From Novosphingobium sp. PC22D (GTDB taxonomy: Bacteria; Pseudomonadota; Alphaproteobacteria; Sphingomonadales; Sphingomonadaceae), in assembly GCF_002556635.1 (NCBI RefSeq), contig NZ_MWMO01000004.1:186001-250000 (forward strand): DNA of 64,000 nucleotides, given 5' to 3'. Positions 26,413 to 35,345 of the stretch are shown in pieces (position 1 is the first letter of the stretch; every line of letters starts with the position of its first letter). Under the pieces are notes generated by a model. That model saw only the letters and a list, made by a program, of their open reading frames with translations, was not told the origin of the DNA and searched no databases. A program made the position numbers and the translations under genes.

Positions 26413-26430
26413 CATTCATTCGACGAATGA

Positions 26431-27360
26431 TCAGATCGTCGACTGGCGCGCCTTGTCGACCGCCATGCTGACGCGGCCCGAGAGCGGCGCCATGGCATCG
26501 CTGAAGAGCTTGAGCATGGCTTCGCTGTTCTTCGAGCCGTAGGCGACGGCGCTGTCGAAGTTCTTGCGGACCATGTCGCCCTGGAGCTTGATGAAGTCGG
26601 TCGGCGACTTGGCGGAGGCGAGTTCCTTCATGTCGCTGCTCATCGCTTCGAAGGCGGTCTTGCCCTCGGCGGCGAGCGTGCTGCCCATCTCCTGGGCGCC
26701 TTCGGAAAGGATCTTGCCCGATTCGATCATCGCCTCGACGTTGCCCTTCGCGAAGTCGGTGACTTCGCCGAACATGCCGGTGGTCTTTTCGAACGCTTCC
26801 TTGGCCTTGTTCTGAGCCTCGGAGATGGTGTCCTGGATGTTGGTGAAGTTGGCGCTCATATCCATGATGCTGTGTTCCTTGCGAGAGAAGTTGGGGGTGG
26901 TTGCCTCGGCGGCGCGACTACTCACTTCTGCGACGGTCTTGGGCGCCGTCTTTTTGACTGGTTGCGAAGCGCTGACGAAGCTGGCGGGCTTCGCCGGCTT
27001 GGCCACGGCCTTCGGCTTCGGCGGCTTGGCCGGAGCAGATTTCGCCGCGGCCCGGACGGGCTTCGCGGCGGGGCGGCCGACGGTCGCACTCTTCGGCGGA
27101 CGTCCGCGGCGCTTCTTTGGCGCGGCGGCCGGCGCGGCCGATCCGGCCTTCGCGGTTTCGGTATCGCTCTTGGCGTCGGAGCCCTTGGCGGCGGGCGCGG
27201 CCGCCTTGGCGCGCGCCGGAGCCTTGGGCTTGGCCGCACCGGCTGCGGCGGGCTTGCGTCCGGGTTTCTTCGGCGCGGTCTTCGCAGGCTCGGCCGAAGC
27301 CGCCTTCTCGTTAGCGCCGGCTACCGGATCGCCCTTCGTCGAGTCGTTTTCATCTGCCAT
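26431..27360 (-). CDS. phasin with Lys/Ala/Pro-rich, AT-hook-bearing N-terminal region
   Basis: 309 residues. Residues 1-165 are histone-H1-like, rich in Lys, Ala and Pro, with KKRRGRPPK (82-90), whose RGRPP core is that of AT-hook DNA-binding motifs. Residues 166-309 form a phasin_2-type helical domain (FTNIQDTISEAQNKAKEAFE; DFAKGNVEAMIESGKILSEG) that coats polyhydroxyalkanoate granules. Two starts look usable: ATG 27360 behind AGGA, and internal ATG 26865 (Met166) behind AAGGA, which would make a short phasin alone. PhaF of Pseudomonas joins a phasin to a H1-like tail at the other end and ties granules to the nucleoid; the same role is possible here by inference. Downstream of phaC and followed by a terminator. 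Confidence 0.87.
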   Translation of the reverse strand: MADENDSTKGDPVAGANEKAASAEPAKTAPKKPGRKPAAAGAAKPKAPARAKAAAPAAKGSDAKSDTETAKAGSAAPAAAPKKRRGRPPKSATVGRPAAKPVRAAAKSAPAKPPKPKAVAKPAKPASFVSASQPVKKTAPKTVAEVSSRAAEATTPNFSRKEHSIMDMSANFTNIQDTISEAQNKAKEAFEKTTGMFGEVTDFAKGNVEAMIESGKILSEGAQEMGSTLAAEGKTAFEAMSSDMKELASAKSPTDFIKLQGDMVRKNFDSAVAYGSKNSEAMLKLFSDAMAPLSGRVSMAVDKARQSTI

Positions 27361-27431
27361 TCGAATTCCTGCTGTTCTTCTTGTCTTTGCCTGTAGCGGG
27401 CGGGCCCGAACATGTACGTCACCCGACTATG

Positions 27432-27509
27432 TTGCGTCGCAAAATATACGCTCGACAGCCCGAAGTCAATGACAAATGCTGCACTGCAACAAAAGCGTCT
27501 TGCTGCACT
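27432..27509 (-). promoter_or_regulatory. PhaR-like operator region upstream of the phasin gene
   Basis: Three elements occur in a more AT-rich stretch 72-149 bases ahead of the phasin start: the perfect palindrome TTGCG-T-CGCAA (27432-27442) and two direct copies of TGCTGCACT (27477-27485 and 27501-27509). The first copy continues as CTGC-ACT-GCAA, one base off the CTGC-N3-GCAG pattern reported for PhaR of Paracoccus. Such repressors release phasin genes when polymer forms. No phaR gene is in the window. Confidence 0.4.
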
Positions 27510-27559
27510 CGACCGGCAATACCGGGACACATTCCGGAAACCTAAAGTTGAATCGAGAT

Positions 27560-29449
27560 TCAACGTTGAGCGACGTAACGTCCGGGCGCATCCTCGATCA
27601 CCTTGTCCCCTCGCCCGCCCGGACGACGCTTGCCGCGCGTGGTGACCGTCTTGTCGTCGATCGTCTCGAGCCACTGGCGCCAATGCGGCCACCAGCTCCC
27701 CGGATGCTCCTCGGCGCCTTCCATGAAGGCCTCCAGCGTTTCGGGCGAGGAGTCATTGGTCCAGTATTGATATTTCCCCGAGCTCGGCGGATTGACGACC
27801 CCGGCGATGTGCCCCGAACCGGCGAGCAGGAAGGTGAAAGGCCCGCGGATCAAATGGGTCAGCTTCCACACGCTGTGCGGCGGTGCGATATGATCCTCGC
27901 GCCCCGCCTGGATATAACATGGCGTCTCGATCCGCGTGAGATCGATGCCCACCCCGCAGGCCGAGAGCGAATTGGGTATGACCATGCGGTTGTCGCGATA
28001 GAGATCGCGCAAGTAGTCGCGATGCCAGCGCGCGGGCAGATTGGTGACGTCGCCGTTCCAGTGAAGCAGGTCGAAGGCGGGGTAGTCCTCGCCCTTGAGG
28101 TAGTTCTTCTCGACGTAGCTCCAGATGAGGTCGTTGCCGCGCAGGAGATTGAAGGTCGCGGCCAGGTAGCGGCCGTCGACATAGCCTTCGGGCGAGAGAT
28201 GGCCGATCGTCTCGATCTGCTGGTCGTCGACGAAATTCTTGAGGTCGCCCGCCTCCTCGAAATCGACCTGCGCGGTGAAGAACGTGGCGCTCGCGACCTT
28301 GTCGGCCTCGCCCTTCTTGGCGAGCACCGCCAGCGTCGCGGCGAGCGTGGTGCCGGCGACGCAATAGCCGATCGTGTGAACCGAGGGCACCGAGAGCCGT
28401 TCGCGGACGTGATCGATCGCCTCGATCTGCGCGCCGATGTAATCGTCCCAGACCACGTCCGCCATCGACGCATCGGCCGACTTCCACGAGACCAGGAACA
28501 CCGTCACTCCTTGCTCGACGGCCCAGCGCACGAAGCTCTTCTTGGCGTTGAGATCGAGAATGTAGAACCGGTTGATCCACGGCGGGAAGATCACCAGCGG
28601 GATCTTGAGCGCACGGTCGGTGGTGGGGGTGTACTGGATGAGCTGGAACAGCGGCGTCTCGTGGATCACCTTGCCGGGCGTCACCGCGATGTTCTCGCCA
28701 AGCCGGAAGGCGCCGGGATTGGTGTGCGTGACCTGCCCGCGCCGCAAGTCGTCGAGCAAGTGCTCGAGCCCGCGGACCAGGCTTTCGCCCTTGGTCTCGA
28801 CCGCCATTTCGAGCGCGATCGGATTGGTCATCGGGAAATTCGAGGGCGAGAGCGAATCGACCAGCATCTTCGTGGCGAAGACGAGCTGGCGCTTGCGCGC
28901 GGGCTCGAGATCGTCGAGCGCCTCGGCCGTGCCGACCAGATGCTCGGACAACAGCAGGTAGAGCTGGTGCAGAACCGCGAAGAACGGCTGACGGCGCCAG
29001 GCGGGATCGGCGAACCGGCGGTCCTTGCGCGGCAAGTCGGGGTCGGCTTCGGCCTGCTCGCCCGCCTTGGGGCCGATGCCGTAGTGACCGAGCACGGTCT
29101 CGAACAGGCTCAGCGCGTCGGTCCAGACTTGCTGCTGCTTTTCGGGACTGCTCAGCGGAAGCTGCCGCAAGACCGCTTCGGCCGTCGCGATCCACTTGGC
29201 CGGATCGGTGTAGTGCGATGACGCGCCGGTGGCCTTCTCGGCTTGCTCGACCTGGAAATCGAACAGCATCGATTGCAGCTTGCCGGCGACTTCGGCCCAC
29301 TGGATCGTGGCTTCGGCGGCCGCGTCCTTGCCTTGCGAAAGCGACCCGAACAGGGTCGTCACGGTATCGGCCTGCGTTTTCAGGAGCCCGGATAGGGCAT
29401 CGATCTTTGTGTCCTGGTCGGCGTCCAACGCGCGCGTACGTTCATCCAT
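27560..29449 (-). CDS. phaC: class I poly(3-hydroxyalkanoate) synthase
   Basis: Polymerises (R)-3-hydroxyacyl-CoA into PHA; 629 residues, usual for class I. The N-terminal PhaC_N domain is followed by the alpha/beta-hydrolase core. Catalytic residues are readable: Cys363 in GYCVAGTTLA, Asp519 in QAGREDHIAPPHS and His547 in GSGHIAGVVNPP. The lipase-like box is G-Y-C-V-A-G, with Ala where most class I enzymes have Gly. PAFDLLHWNGDVTNLPA and NRFYILDLN are also typical. The phasin gene follows 199 bases downstream on the same strand with its own control region. ATG 29449 is the first start; GAATTC precedes it without a clear ribosome-binding site. Confidence 0.97.
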   Translation of the reverse strand: MDERTRALDADQDTKIDALSGLLKTQADTVTTLFGSLSQGKDAAAEATIQWAEVAGKLQSMLFDFQVEQAEKATGASSHYTDPAKWIATAEAVLRQLPLSSPEKQQQVWTDALSLFETVLGHYGIGPKAGEQAEADPDLPRKDRRFADPAWRRQPFFAVLHQLYLLLSEHLVGTAEALDDLEPARKRQLVFATKMLVDSLSPSNFPMTNPIALEMAVETKGESLVRGLEHLLDDLRRGQVTHTNPGAFRLGENIAVTPGKVIHETPLFQLIQYTPTTDRALKIPLVIFPPWINRFYILDLNAKKSFVRWAVEQGVTVFLVSWKSADASMADVVWDDYIGAQIEAIDHVRERLSVPSVHTIGYCVAGTTLAATLAVLAKKGEADKVASATFFTAQVDFEEAGDLKNFVDDQQIETIGHLSPEGYVDGRYLAATFNLLRGNDLIWSYVEKNYLKGEDYPAFDLLHWNGDVTNLPARWHRDYLRDLYRDNRMVIPNSLSACGVGIDLTRIETPCYIQAGREDHIAPPHSVWKLTHLIRGPFTFLLAGSGHIAGVVNPPSSGKYQYWTNDSSPETLEAFMEGAEEHPGSWWPHWRQWLETIDDKTVTTRGKRRPGGRGDKVIEDAPGRYVAQR

Positions 29450-29773
29450 GGAGCGAATTCACCTGACTGGTCTGGCTTGGTGGCGGGCAAGGCACGGGGG
29501 CGCCGGAAATTCCGCTGCCGATCGTGCTCGTGGTGTGGCCCGAAGACAATGGGGTCCCCGCTATGCGACGGATCTACGCGCGCCACCCTAACATCAATCG
29601 GCCCGGTGAAAAGAGCGCGTACCGGCCCAGGCGTCTTTCGTGACAAGGCCCGTTTCGCGATACGATTTGCTTTTTGCACCGCGATTGCGTTGAATCGCAC
29701 TGGCCCAACGCGCCGCAATCCACGATAAGGCGCACTTTGAACGAGCCCATGCGCTCCAACCAGGAAAGGTCCC
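29450..29773. other. divergent promoter region between phaC and the aminotransferase gene
   Basis: 324 bases, no gene seen. The stretch 29640-29720 is less GC-rich and probably carries the aminotransferase promoter; the left part must serve phaC. I see no clear TGCTGCACT element like those before the phasin gene. Confidence 0.5.
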
Positions 29774-30973
29774 ATGTCCGACGAGTTCTACCGCATCAAG
29801 CGACTGCCGCCTTATGTCATCGCCGAAGTCAACGCGATGCGGCACGCAGCACGCCAGGCGGGCCGGGACATCATCGACCTGGGCATGGGCAATCCCGACC
29901 TGCCGCCGCCCCAGCACGTGATCGACAAGCTGTGCGAAGTGGCGCAGAAGCCCGACGCGCACGGTTATTCGCAGTCCAAGGGCATTCCCGGCCTGCGCCG
30001 CGCCCAGGCGAACTATTACGCCCGCCGGTTCGGAGTCGATCTCGATCCCGAAACCGAAGTGGTGGTGACGATGGGCTCGAAAGAGGGCCTCGCGAGCCTT
30101 GCCACCGCGATCACCGCGCCGGGCGACGTCGTGCTCTCGCCCAATCCGAGCTACCCGATCCACACCTTCGGCTTCATCATCGCCGGCGCGACGATCCGCT
30201 CGGTGCCGACCACGCCCGACGAGCATTATTTCGAGTCGCTCGACCGGGCGATGGCCTTCACCGTGCCGCGCCCCTCGATCCTGGTGGTGAACTATCCCTC
30301 CAATCCCACCGCCGAGACGGTCGACCTCGCGTTCTACGAGCGGCTCGTCGCCTGGGCGAAGGAGAACAAGGTCTGGGTGCTGTCCGACCTGGCCTATTCC
30401 GAGCTTTACTACGACGGCAATCCGACGCCCTCGATCCTGCAGGTTCCCGGCGCGAAGGACGTCGCGGTCGAGTTCACTTCGATGAGCAAGACCTATTCGA
30501 TGGCCGGCTGGCGCATGGGCTTCGCGGTCGGCAACCAGCGGCTCATCTCGGCGATGACGCGGGTGAAGAGCTATCTCGATTACGGCGCCTTCACGCCGAT
30601 CCAGGCGGCGGCCTGCGCCGCGCTGAACGGCCCGCAGGACATCGTCGAGCGCAATCGCGAGCTTTACCAGAAGCGGCGCGACGTGATGGTCGAGGCCTTT
30701 GGCCGCGCCGGGTGGGACATTCCGCCGCCCAAGGCCTCGATGTTCGCCTGGGCTCCGCTGCCGCCCGCGCTCAAGGAGATGGGCAGCCTCGAATTCTCGA
30801 AACAGCTCCTCACCCATGCCGAAGTCGCGGTCGCGCCGGGCGTGGGCTACGGCGAGGACGGTGAAGGTTACGTGCGCATCGCCATGGTCGAGAACGAGCA
30901 GCGCCTGCGGCAGGCGGCGCGCAACGTGCGGCGCTATCTCGCCAGCATGGGGGTGAACAGCACGGCCGCGTGA
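29774..30973 (+). CDS. class I/II PLP aminotransferase (AlaC / LL-DAP aminotransferase-like)
   Basis: Fold-type I aminotransferase, 399 residues. Visible: DLGMGNPDLPPPQHVIDKL, YSQSKGIPGLRRAQANYYAR, the PLP-contacting NYPSNPTAETVD, DLAYSELYYDG, and the Schiff-base Lys239 in SMSKTYSMAGWRMGFAVG. The overall pattern is that of the AlaC/YfdZ group (pyruvate-glutamate transaminase), often labelled LL-diaminopimelate aminotransferase. ATG 29774 has AGGAAAGG upstream. Its stop overlaps the GTG start of the next gene (GTGA), so the two are coupled. Confidence 0.93.
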   Translation: MSDEFYRIKRLPPYVIAEVNAMRHAARQAGRDIIDLGMGNPDLPPPQHVIDKLCEVAQKPDAHGYSQSKGIPGLRRAQANYYARRFGVDLDPETEVVVTMGSKEGLASLATAITAPGDVVLSPNPSYPIHTFGFIIAGATIRSVPTTPDEHYFESLDRAMAFTVPRPSILVVNYPSNPTAETVDLAFYERLVAWAKENKVWVLSDLAYSELYYDGNPTPSILQVPGAKDVAVEFTSMSKTYSMAGWRMGFAVGNQRLISAMTRVKSYLDYGAFTPIQAAACAALNGPQDIVERNRELYQKRRDVMVEAFGRAGWDIPPPKASMFAWAPLPPALKEMGSLEFSKQLLTHAEVAVAPGVGYGEDGEGYVRIAMVENEQRLRQAARNVRRYLASMGVNSTAA

Positions 30974-31737
30974 TCGATCGGGCAAGCCACACCGATTGTA
31001 TCTGCGCCACGCCGGAAACGGTCGCCGCGCCGCCCAGCGGCCCCGCCAAGTTGTTTCGCTGGCTGTCCGACACCCGGCTTCCGGCCGAGCTGGACCTGCG
31101 CCAGTTCGGCTGGACGCTGTGCCCGCGCCGGTCCCCGTGCGACCGCCCGGTGCTGCTTTCGCCGCCGCCGCCTTCGGCCATGGGCGCGGATTGGGTGGCG
31201 TACATCGACGGCATCGCGCCGGAGGCGCGCTCGCGGATATTCATCGTGCGTGTCGACTGCCCGCAGCGCCGCGCCTCGCTGCTGCGGCTCGGCTTCGGCG
31301 AGGCGCTGGCCGGCGGCTCGCCGATCTTCGAGGTCGAGGCGCGCGCCCGCCTCATCCTGGCGCGGCGCAACTTCGTTCCGAAGTGGCGTCAGGTCGGGCC
31401 GCTGCTGCTCGACATCGTACGCCGCGATGCCTTCGTCGAGGGCCGGGCGGTTCGCCTGCACCCGCGCGAATTCGAGCTGGCCTGGCGCCTTGCCGATCGC
31501 CCCGGCGCGGCGTTCACCAAGGAGGCGCTGATCCGCGATGTCTGGCAGATGGGATTCACGCCTGAGACCAACAGCCTCGCGGTCCACGTCTCGCGCCTGC
31601 GCGCCAAGCTCGGCCGCTTCGGTCTGGCGCGGATGATCGAGACCGGGCCGGGCGGGACTTATCTCCTCAATTCTCTGCGCGAAACCGCGCCCGGTCCGGG
31701 CGCTCCGTCCACCATGATAGCGAGAGAGGAGCGCTAG
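30970..31737 (+). CDS. winged-helix (OmpR/PhoB-type) DNA-binding protein with atypical N-terminal domain
   Basis: 255 residues starting with GTG 30970, which overlaps the aminotransferase stop. The C-terminal 100 residues are a Trans_reg_C winged helix: VRLHPREFELAWRLADRPGA, FTKEALIRDVW, then the recognition-helix part TNSLAVHVSRLRAKLGRFGL and the wing ETGPGGTYLL. The N-terminal about 140 residues lack a recognisable receiver phosphorylation pocket; at most it is a degenerate receiver. So it probably responds to something other than phosphorylation. Coupling to an amino acid transaminase hints at amino acid or pyruvate control, by inference only. Confidence 0.8.
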   Translation: MIDRASHTDCICATPETVAAPPSGPAKLFRWLSDTRLPAELDLRQFGWTLCPRRSPCDRPVLLSPPPPSAMGADWVAYIDGIAPEARSRIFIVRVDCPQRRASLLRLGFGEALAGGSPIFEVEARARLILARRNFVPKWRQVGPLLLDIVRRDAFVEGRAVRLHPREFELAWRLADRPGAAFTKEALIRDVWQMGFTPETNSLAVHVSRLRAKLGRFGLARMIETGPGGTYLLNSLRETAPGPGAPSTMIAREER

Positions 31738-31743
31738 ACTCCC

Positions 31744-32379
31744 TCAGCGCGTGGTGCGGCGCGCCGCGTCGAGATCCTGCACGGTGTTGATGTTGGCCGG
31801 CGGAATGGCACATTCGACCAGCCGCGCGCCGCACAGTTCGGCGAAGCGGTACATCGAATGCCGCTCTTCCTCGTCCAGCAGCAGCGCCTCGATCGTGGCC
31901 GCGGCTCTTGCCGGCCAGATTCCGACGACGGGCTGGGCCGCCAGACAGGCCGGCGCCTCGCCGAGCAGGCCGGGCAGGTCATCGGGCAAGTCGGGCGCAT
32001 CGACGCCGCAGGTCAGGACGCTGGCGTAATCTTCGTCGTTCGCCAGATGCAGCGCCGAGGCCAGCCCGGCGAGCGGCCCCAAGCCGGGGCGCGGCCAGTC
32101 GGGCAAGGTCGGCGCCGGCGCCAGCTCGCGGCCAACCACGACGACGTGTTCGCACCAGCCCGACAGGGCATCGACCGCGCGCGCGATCAGCGTCTGTCCG
32201 TCGATCTCGGCAAGCGCCTTGTCGCTCCCGAAACGCAACGACCGTCCTCCCGCCAGGACGGCACCCAGAATCACGACGTCCGCCCGCTGCCGAGGCTGGC
32301 GACGGTCCCGTTTCCGGAGCATGGCAAAGTCGTCATCATCGTTCCCTTGTCTGGAGGCGGGCCGGTTCGGGCGGGGCAT
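31744..32379 (-). CDS. mobA: MobA-like nucleotidyltransferase
   Basis: Molybdenum cofactor guanylyltransferase family: attaches GMP to molybdopterin. The diagnostic N-terminal loop is GAVLAGGRSLRFGSDKALAE, with the GG-x-S-x-R-x-G-x-DK pattern in slightly relaxed form, followed by GPLAGLASAL and the metal-binding LTCGVDAPDLPDD. About 211 residues from ATG 32379; a GTG at 32274 just ahead of the conserved loop is a credible alternative start, since the residues before it are poorly conserved in character. Convergent with the winged-helix gene. No other moa/moe genes are nearby. Confidence 0.8.
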   Translation of the reverse strand: MPRPNRPASRQGNDDDDFAMLRKRDRRQPRQRADVVILGAVLAGGRSLRFGSDKALAEIDGQTLIARAVDALSGWCEHVVVVGRELAPAPTLPDWPRPGLGPLAGLASALHLANDEDYASVLTCGVDAPDLPDDLPGLLGEAPACLAAQPVVGIWPARAAATIEALLLDEEERHSMYRFAELCGARLVECAIPPANINTVQDLDAARRTTR

Positions 32380-32640
32380 TCATCCGCCTGCTCCGATCGT
32401 ACGCGTTGAACGGTCCGAATGCGCGCCTGTTCCTGTACCACGGCGCGAAACCTTGCGCAGCGTGCCCGATGGCAATGCGCACGCCGCGCGACGGCGGACC
32501 GCCGACCTGCCGCACGGCGCTTGACCGCCCGCCCGCCCCGTGCGAAAGGCCGCGCCCACGCAATCGCGACCACGAGATTGCGCAAGCTGACCGATCGGAG
32601 CGGCGGGCTTCCCCGAAAAACCGGTCCGGATGCTTGAAAA

Positions 32641-32714
32641 GGCCCGATGGCGGAGTGGTGACGCAGCGGACTGCAAATCCGTATACGCCGGTTCGATTCC
32701 GGCTCGGGCCTCCA
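32641..32714 (+). tRNA. tRNA-Cys (GCA)
   Basis: Full cloverleaf with encoded CCA. Acceptor GGCCCGA (32641-32647) pairs with TCGGGCC (32704-32710); discriminator T then CCA (32712-32714). The anticodon loop CTGCAAA gives GCA, reading UGC/UGU. The T arm CCGG-TTCGATT-CCGG is perfect. A T discriminator is normal for tRNA-Cys. Confidence 0.97.
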
Positions 32715-32736
32715 TCACCACCGCCCAACTGCGGCA

Positions 32737-34581
32737 TCAATAGCCGCTGGCCTGACCGTCCTTGCGCATTTCGGTGGCGCCGGTGTAGACGCCCGTTTGC
32801 GGATCGCGGGCGATCGCCTGATAGCCGCCGAAGGGAATGCCGGTGTTCTCGACCTCGACCCGGTGGCCCATGGCGCGAAGTTTCTCGACCGTTGCGGCGG
32901 GAACGCCCGGCTCCACGTAGAGCGTGCCTAGATCGTCGATCTCGCGCGTGTCCGCCGCACTGCCGGCGAGCGCGTCGGTCGGCTGACGGCCGCCATCGTG
33001 CATCAGCCGCGCGGCATCGCCCGCCTCCTGCAGGTTCATCCCGTAGTCGACCAGATTGACGAGGATCTGGACGTGGCCCTGCGGCTGCATGCCGCCACCC
33101 ATCAGGCCGAAGCTGATGAAGGGCTTGCCGTCCTTTTTTATGAAGGCGGGGATGATCGTGTGGAAGGGCCGCTTGCCCGGCGCATAGGCGTTGGGGTGCG
33201 CGGGATCGAGGCTGAACAGCTCGCCCCGGTCCTGGAACATGAAGCCCAGGCCGTCGGCGACGAGGCCGCTGCCCATGCCGCGATAGTTCGACTGGATCAG
33301 GCTCACCATCATGCCGTTGCCGTCGGCGACGGTGAGGTAGGTGGTGTCGCCCGGCCCCTCCAGCTTCACGGCGTCCGGAGTGCCGGCGGCAAAAGCGGGG
33401 GTGGCACGGTCGGGATCGATCTCGGCGAAGCGTGCCCGCCCGTACTGCGCGCTCAGCAGCCCCTCGGGCGCCTCGGCGAAATCGGGATCGGCATAGAAGC
33501 GGGCGACGTCCTCGAAGGCGAGGCGCTTGGCCTCGGTGATGTAGTGCAGCACTTCGGGCGAGCCGCGCTCCCATTGCGAAAGGTCGACGTTCCTGAGGAT
33601 GTTGACCATCTGCAGCGCGGCGAAGCCCTGCCCGTTGGGCGGAAGCTCGCACAGCTCGTAGCCGCGCCGGTAGGCGACGCACGAGACGTCTACCCATTCG
33701 CTGTGATGCCCGGCGAAGTCCTCCAGGGTGAAGGCGCTGCCCTGCCGGCGCAGATAGTCCACCATGATCCGGGCGGTCTCGCCCTCGTAGAATTCGTCGC
33801 GCCCGTTCTTGGCGATGCGCTCGAGCGTGTCGGCGAGATCGGGATTGCGGAACACGTCGCCCGGCTTCGGCGCGCCGTTCGCGAAGTAGGTCTTGCGCGC
33901 ATTGTCGAATGCGAAGTCGATCGTCTCGAGCCGGTTCTCGAAGCCGCGCAGGCCGCGTCCGAGATACATGGCGATGACCGGCGGGATCGCGTGCCCTTCG
34001 CGCGCATAGCGGATCGCGGGGGCGAGATTGCGCGCCATCGCCAGCTTGCCGTAGCGCTCGTGCAGCGTGAACCAGGCATCGACCGTTCCGGGAACGGTGA
34101 TCGGCAGCGGGCCGACCGACGGAATGCCCGCCGCGTCGGGGCCAAGCTTCGCCCTGAGCTGGTCGAGCGTCTGTCCGGAGGGCGAGCGGCCCGATCCGTT
34201 GATCCCCTGCAATGTGCCGGTCGCGGGGTCGTAGACGATCGCGAACAGGTCGCCGCCGATGCCGTTGCCCGTCGGCTCGGTCAGGCCCAGCACGGCATTG
34301 GCCGCGATCACCGCGTCGACCGCGCTGCCGCCCGCCTTGAGGATATCGAGCGCGGCCTGGGTCGCGAGCGGCTGCGCGGTCGCGGCCATGCCGTGCATCG
34401 CGACCACCGGGCTGCGGCTCCACGGCGCGCCGACGGGGCGCGCGCCCGGCCCGATGCCCTGTGTCGCCTCCGCGGTCGTATCCGCGACGCTGGCCTTTCG
34501 CGCGCCGCCTTGCGGCTCCTGCGCGAGCGCCGGGCCCGCCAGCAAGATGCCGGCCGCGAGTATTTTCGAGATGCGCCCCAT
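32737..34581 (-). CDS. ggt: gamma-glutamyltransferase
   Basis: Periplasmic Ntn-hydrolase that cleaves glutathione and transfers the gamma-glutamyl group. 614 residues from ATG 34581, which opens the signal peptide MGRISKILAAGILLAGPALA. The precursor cleaves itself before a Thr; here that is Thr413 in GDTTYLTVADGNG, where most family members have TTH. Large-subunit markers include MVATQAALDILKAGGSAVDA-like residues near the N-terminus and YLGRGLRGFENRL. Small-subunit markers are MGSGLVADGLGFMFQDRG and FGLMGGGMQPQGHVQ, both conserved. Ends 23 bases beyond the tRNA on the opposite strand. Confidence 0.95.
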   Translation of the reverse strand: MGRISKILAAGILLAGPALAQEPQGGARKASVADTTAEATQGIGPGARPVGAPWSRSPVVAMHGMAATAQPLATQAALDILKAGGSAVDAVIAANAVLGLTEPTGNGIGGDLFAIVYDPATGTLQGINGSGRSPSGQTLDQLRAKLGPDAAGIPSVGPLPITVPGTVDAWFTLHERYGKLAMARNLAPAIRYAREGHAIPPVIAMYLGRGLRGFENRLETIDFAFDNARKTYFANGAPKPGDVFRNPDLADTLERIAKNGRDEFYEGETARIMVDYLRRQGSAFTLEDFAGHHSEWVDVSCVAYRRGYELCELPPNGQGFAALQMVNILRNVDLSQWERGSPEVLHYITEAKRLAFEDVARFYADPDFAEAPEGLLSAQYGRARFAEIDPDRATPAFAAGTPDAVKLEGPGDTTYLTVADGNGMMVSLIQSNYRGMGSGLVADGLGFMFQDRGELFSLDPAHPNAYAPGKRPFHTIIPAFIKKDGKPFISFGLMGGGMQPQGHVQILVNLVDYGMNLQEAGDAARLMHDGGRQPTDALAGSAADTREIDDLGTLYVEPGVPAATVEKLRAMGHRVEVENTGIPFGGYQAIARDPQTGVYTGATEMRKDGQASGY

Positions 34582-34842
34582 GTCGTCCTGCCGTCCTGTT
34601 CCGCCGGCCGCCCCGAGCGTGCCGCGCCGCGCACGGTAAGTCGACGGACCGGACCTCGTCAAACCGTCACGCCGTCAAGCCGAACGTCGCGACCGGTCCC
34701 TATCCGTATTGCTGGCCCGCGTCCTGCCGCCGAGGTTCGGGCGGGCGGTTCGGATTTGCGGGTTCCGCGTCGAGCGTCTCGCGCTGCCCCTCGGTGTCCC
34801 GGGGGGTGGGCCGGCCGAGCCGTTCCGCTTTCCCGGGGGCGC

Positions 34843-35046
34843 TCACAAGGTCCCTCTCCTGACCGACCACGCCTGGCTGCCGCGCAACGTGCAAAGCCGG
34901 GTGCTGCCTTTCCACAATTCGACATCGCGATCGGGAACCTCGGTCCGCGCGAACAGTAACGCCTCGCTGGCATCGGGGGCGCGAAAGCAGATCGGCTCCT
35001 TGGGATGCGATGCACCGTCCAGGAATTTGAGGACATAGCGATCCAT
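34843..35046 (-). CDS. small cytoplasmic protein of unknown function
   Basis: 67 residues: MDRYVLKFLDGASHPKEPIC followed by FRAPDASEALLFARTEV and DVELWKGSTRLCTLRG. Strong GGAGGT ribosome-binding site five bases before ATG 35046, so it is probably a real gene. The alternating pattern suggests a small alpha-beta fold. Resembles short hypothetical proteins often seen in sphingomonads (a D-x-x-EAL helix then ELW-x-G-x-R), but no function is known to me. Isolated between ggt and the cyclase gene. Confidence 0.7.
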   Translation of the reverse strand: MDRYVLKFLDGASHPKEPICFRAPDASEALLFARTEVPDRDVELWKGSTRLCTLRGSQAWSVRRGTL

Positions 35047-35345
35047 CGGCACCTCCACCCGCAAGCTTGGTCTGCGGCGCGAGGATTCGCGGGCTGACGG
35101 TCTGCCAAACCGGTGGCCGACCGCAAGGTTCCCGTGCATGAGGAAAATTCTCGCGCCGCGGCAGGGGCTTACCTCGGAAACGCGACGACGAGTGCGAACC
35201 CATGGCATTCGCGGATGGCGACTCCGGGACGCGATGCCGCGGCGGGGCCGGACCGAGCCGAAGCATGCGGAAAAAAGAGCACAATTTCCGCGCCGCGGCG
35301 CCGGGATTTAACCCGTATTTTACCGCAGAGGCAAATAGATAGCCT

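Noticed and set aside
32380..32640. A gene between mobA and tRNA-Cys
   Set aside because: Open frames are Arg/Ala-rich without a ribosome-binding site or family features; I see only promoter-type sequence.
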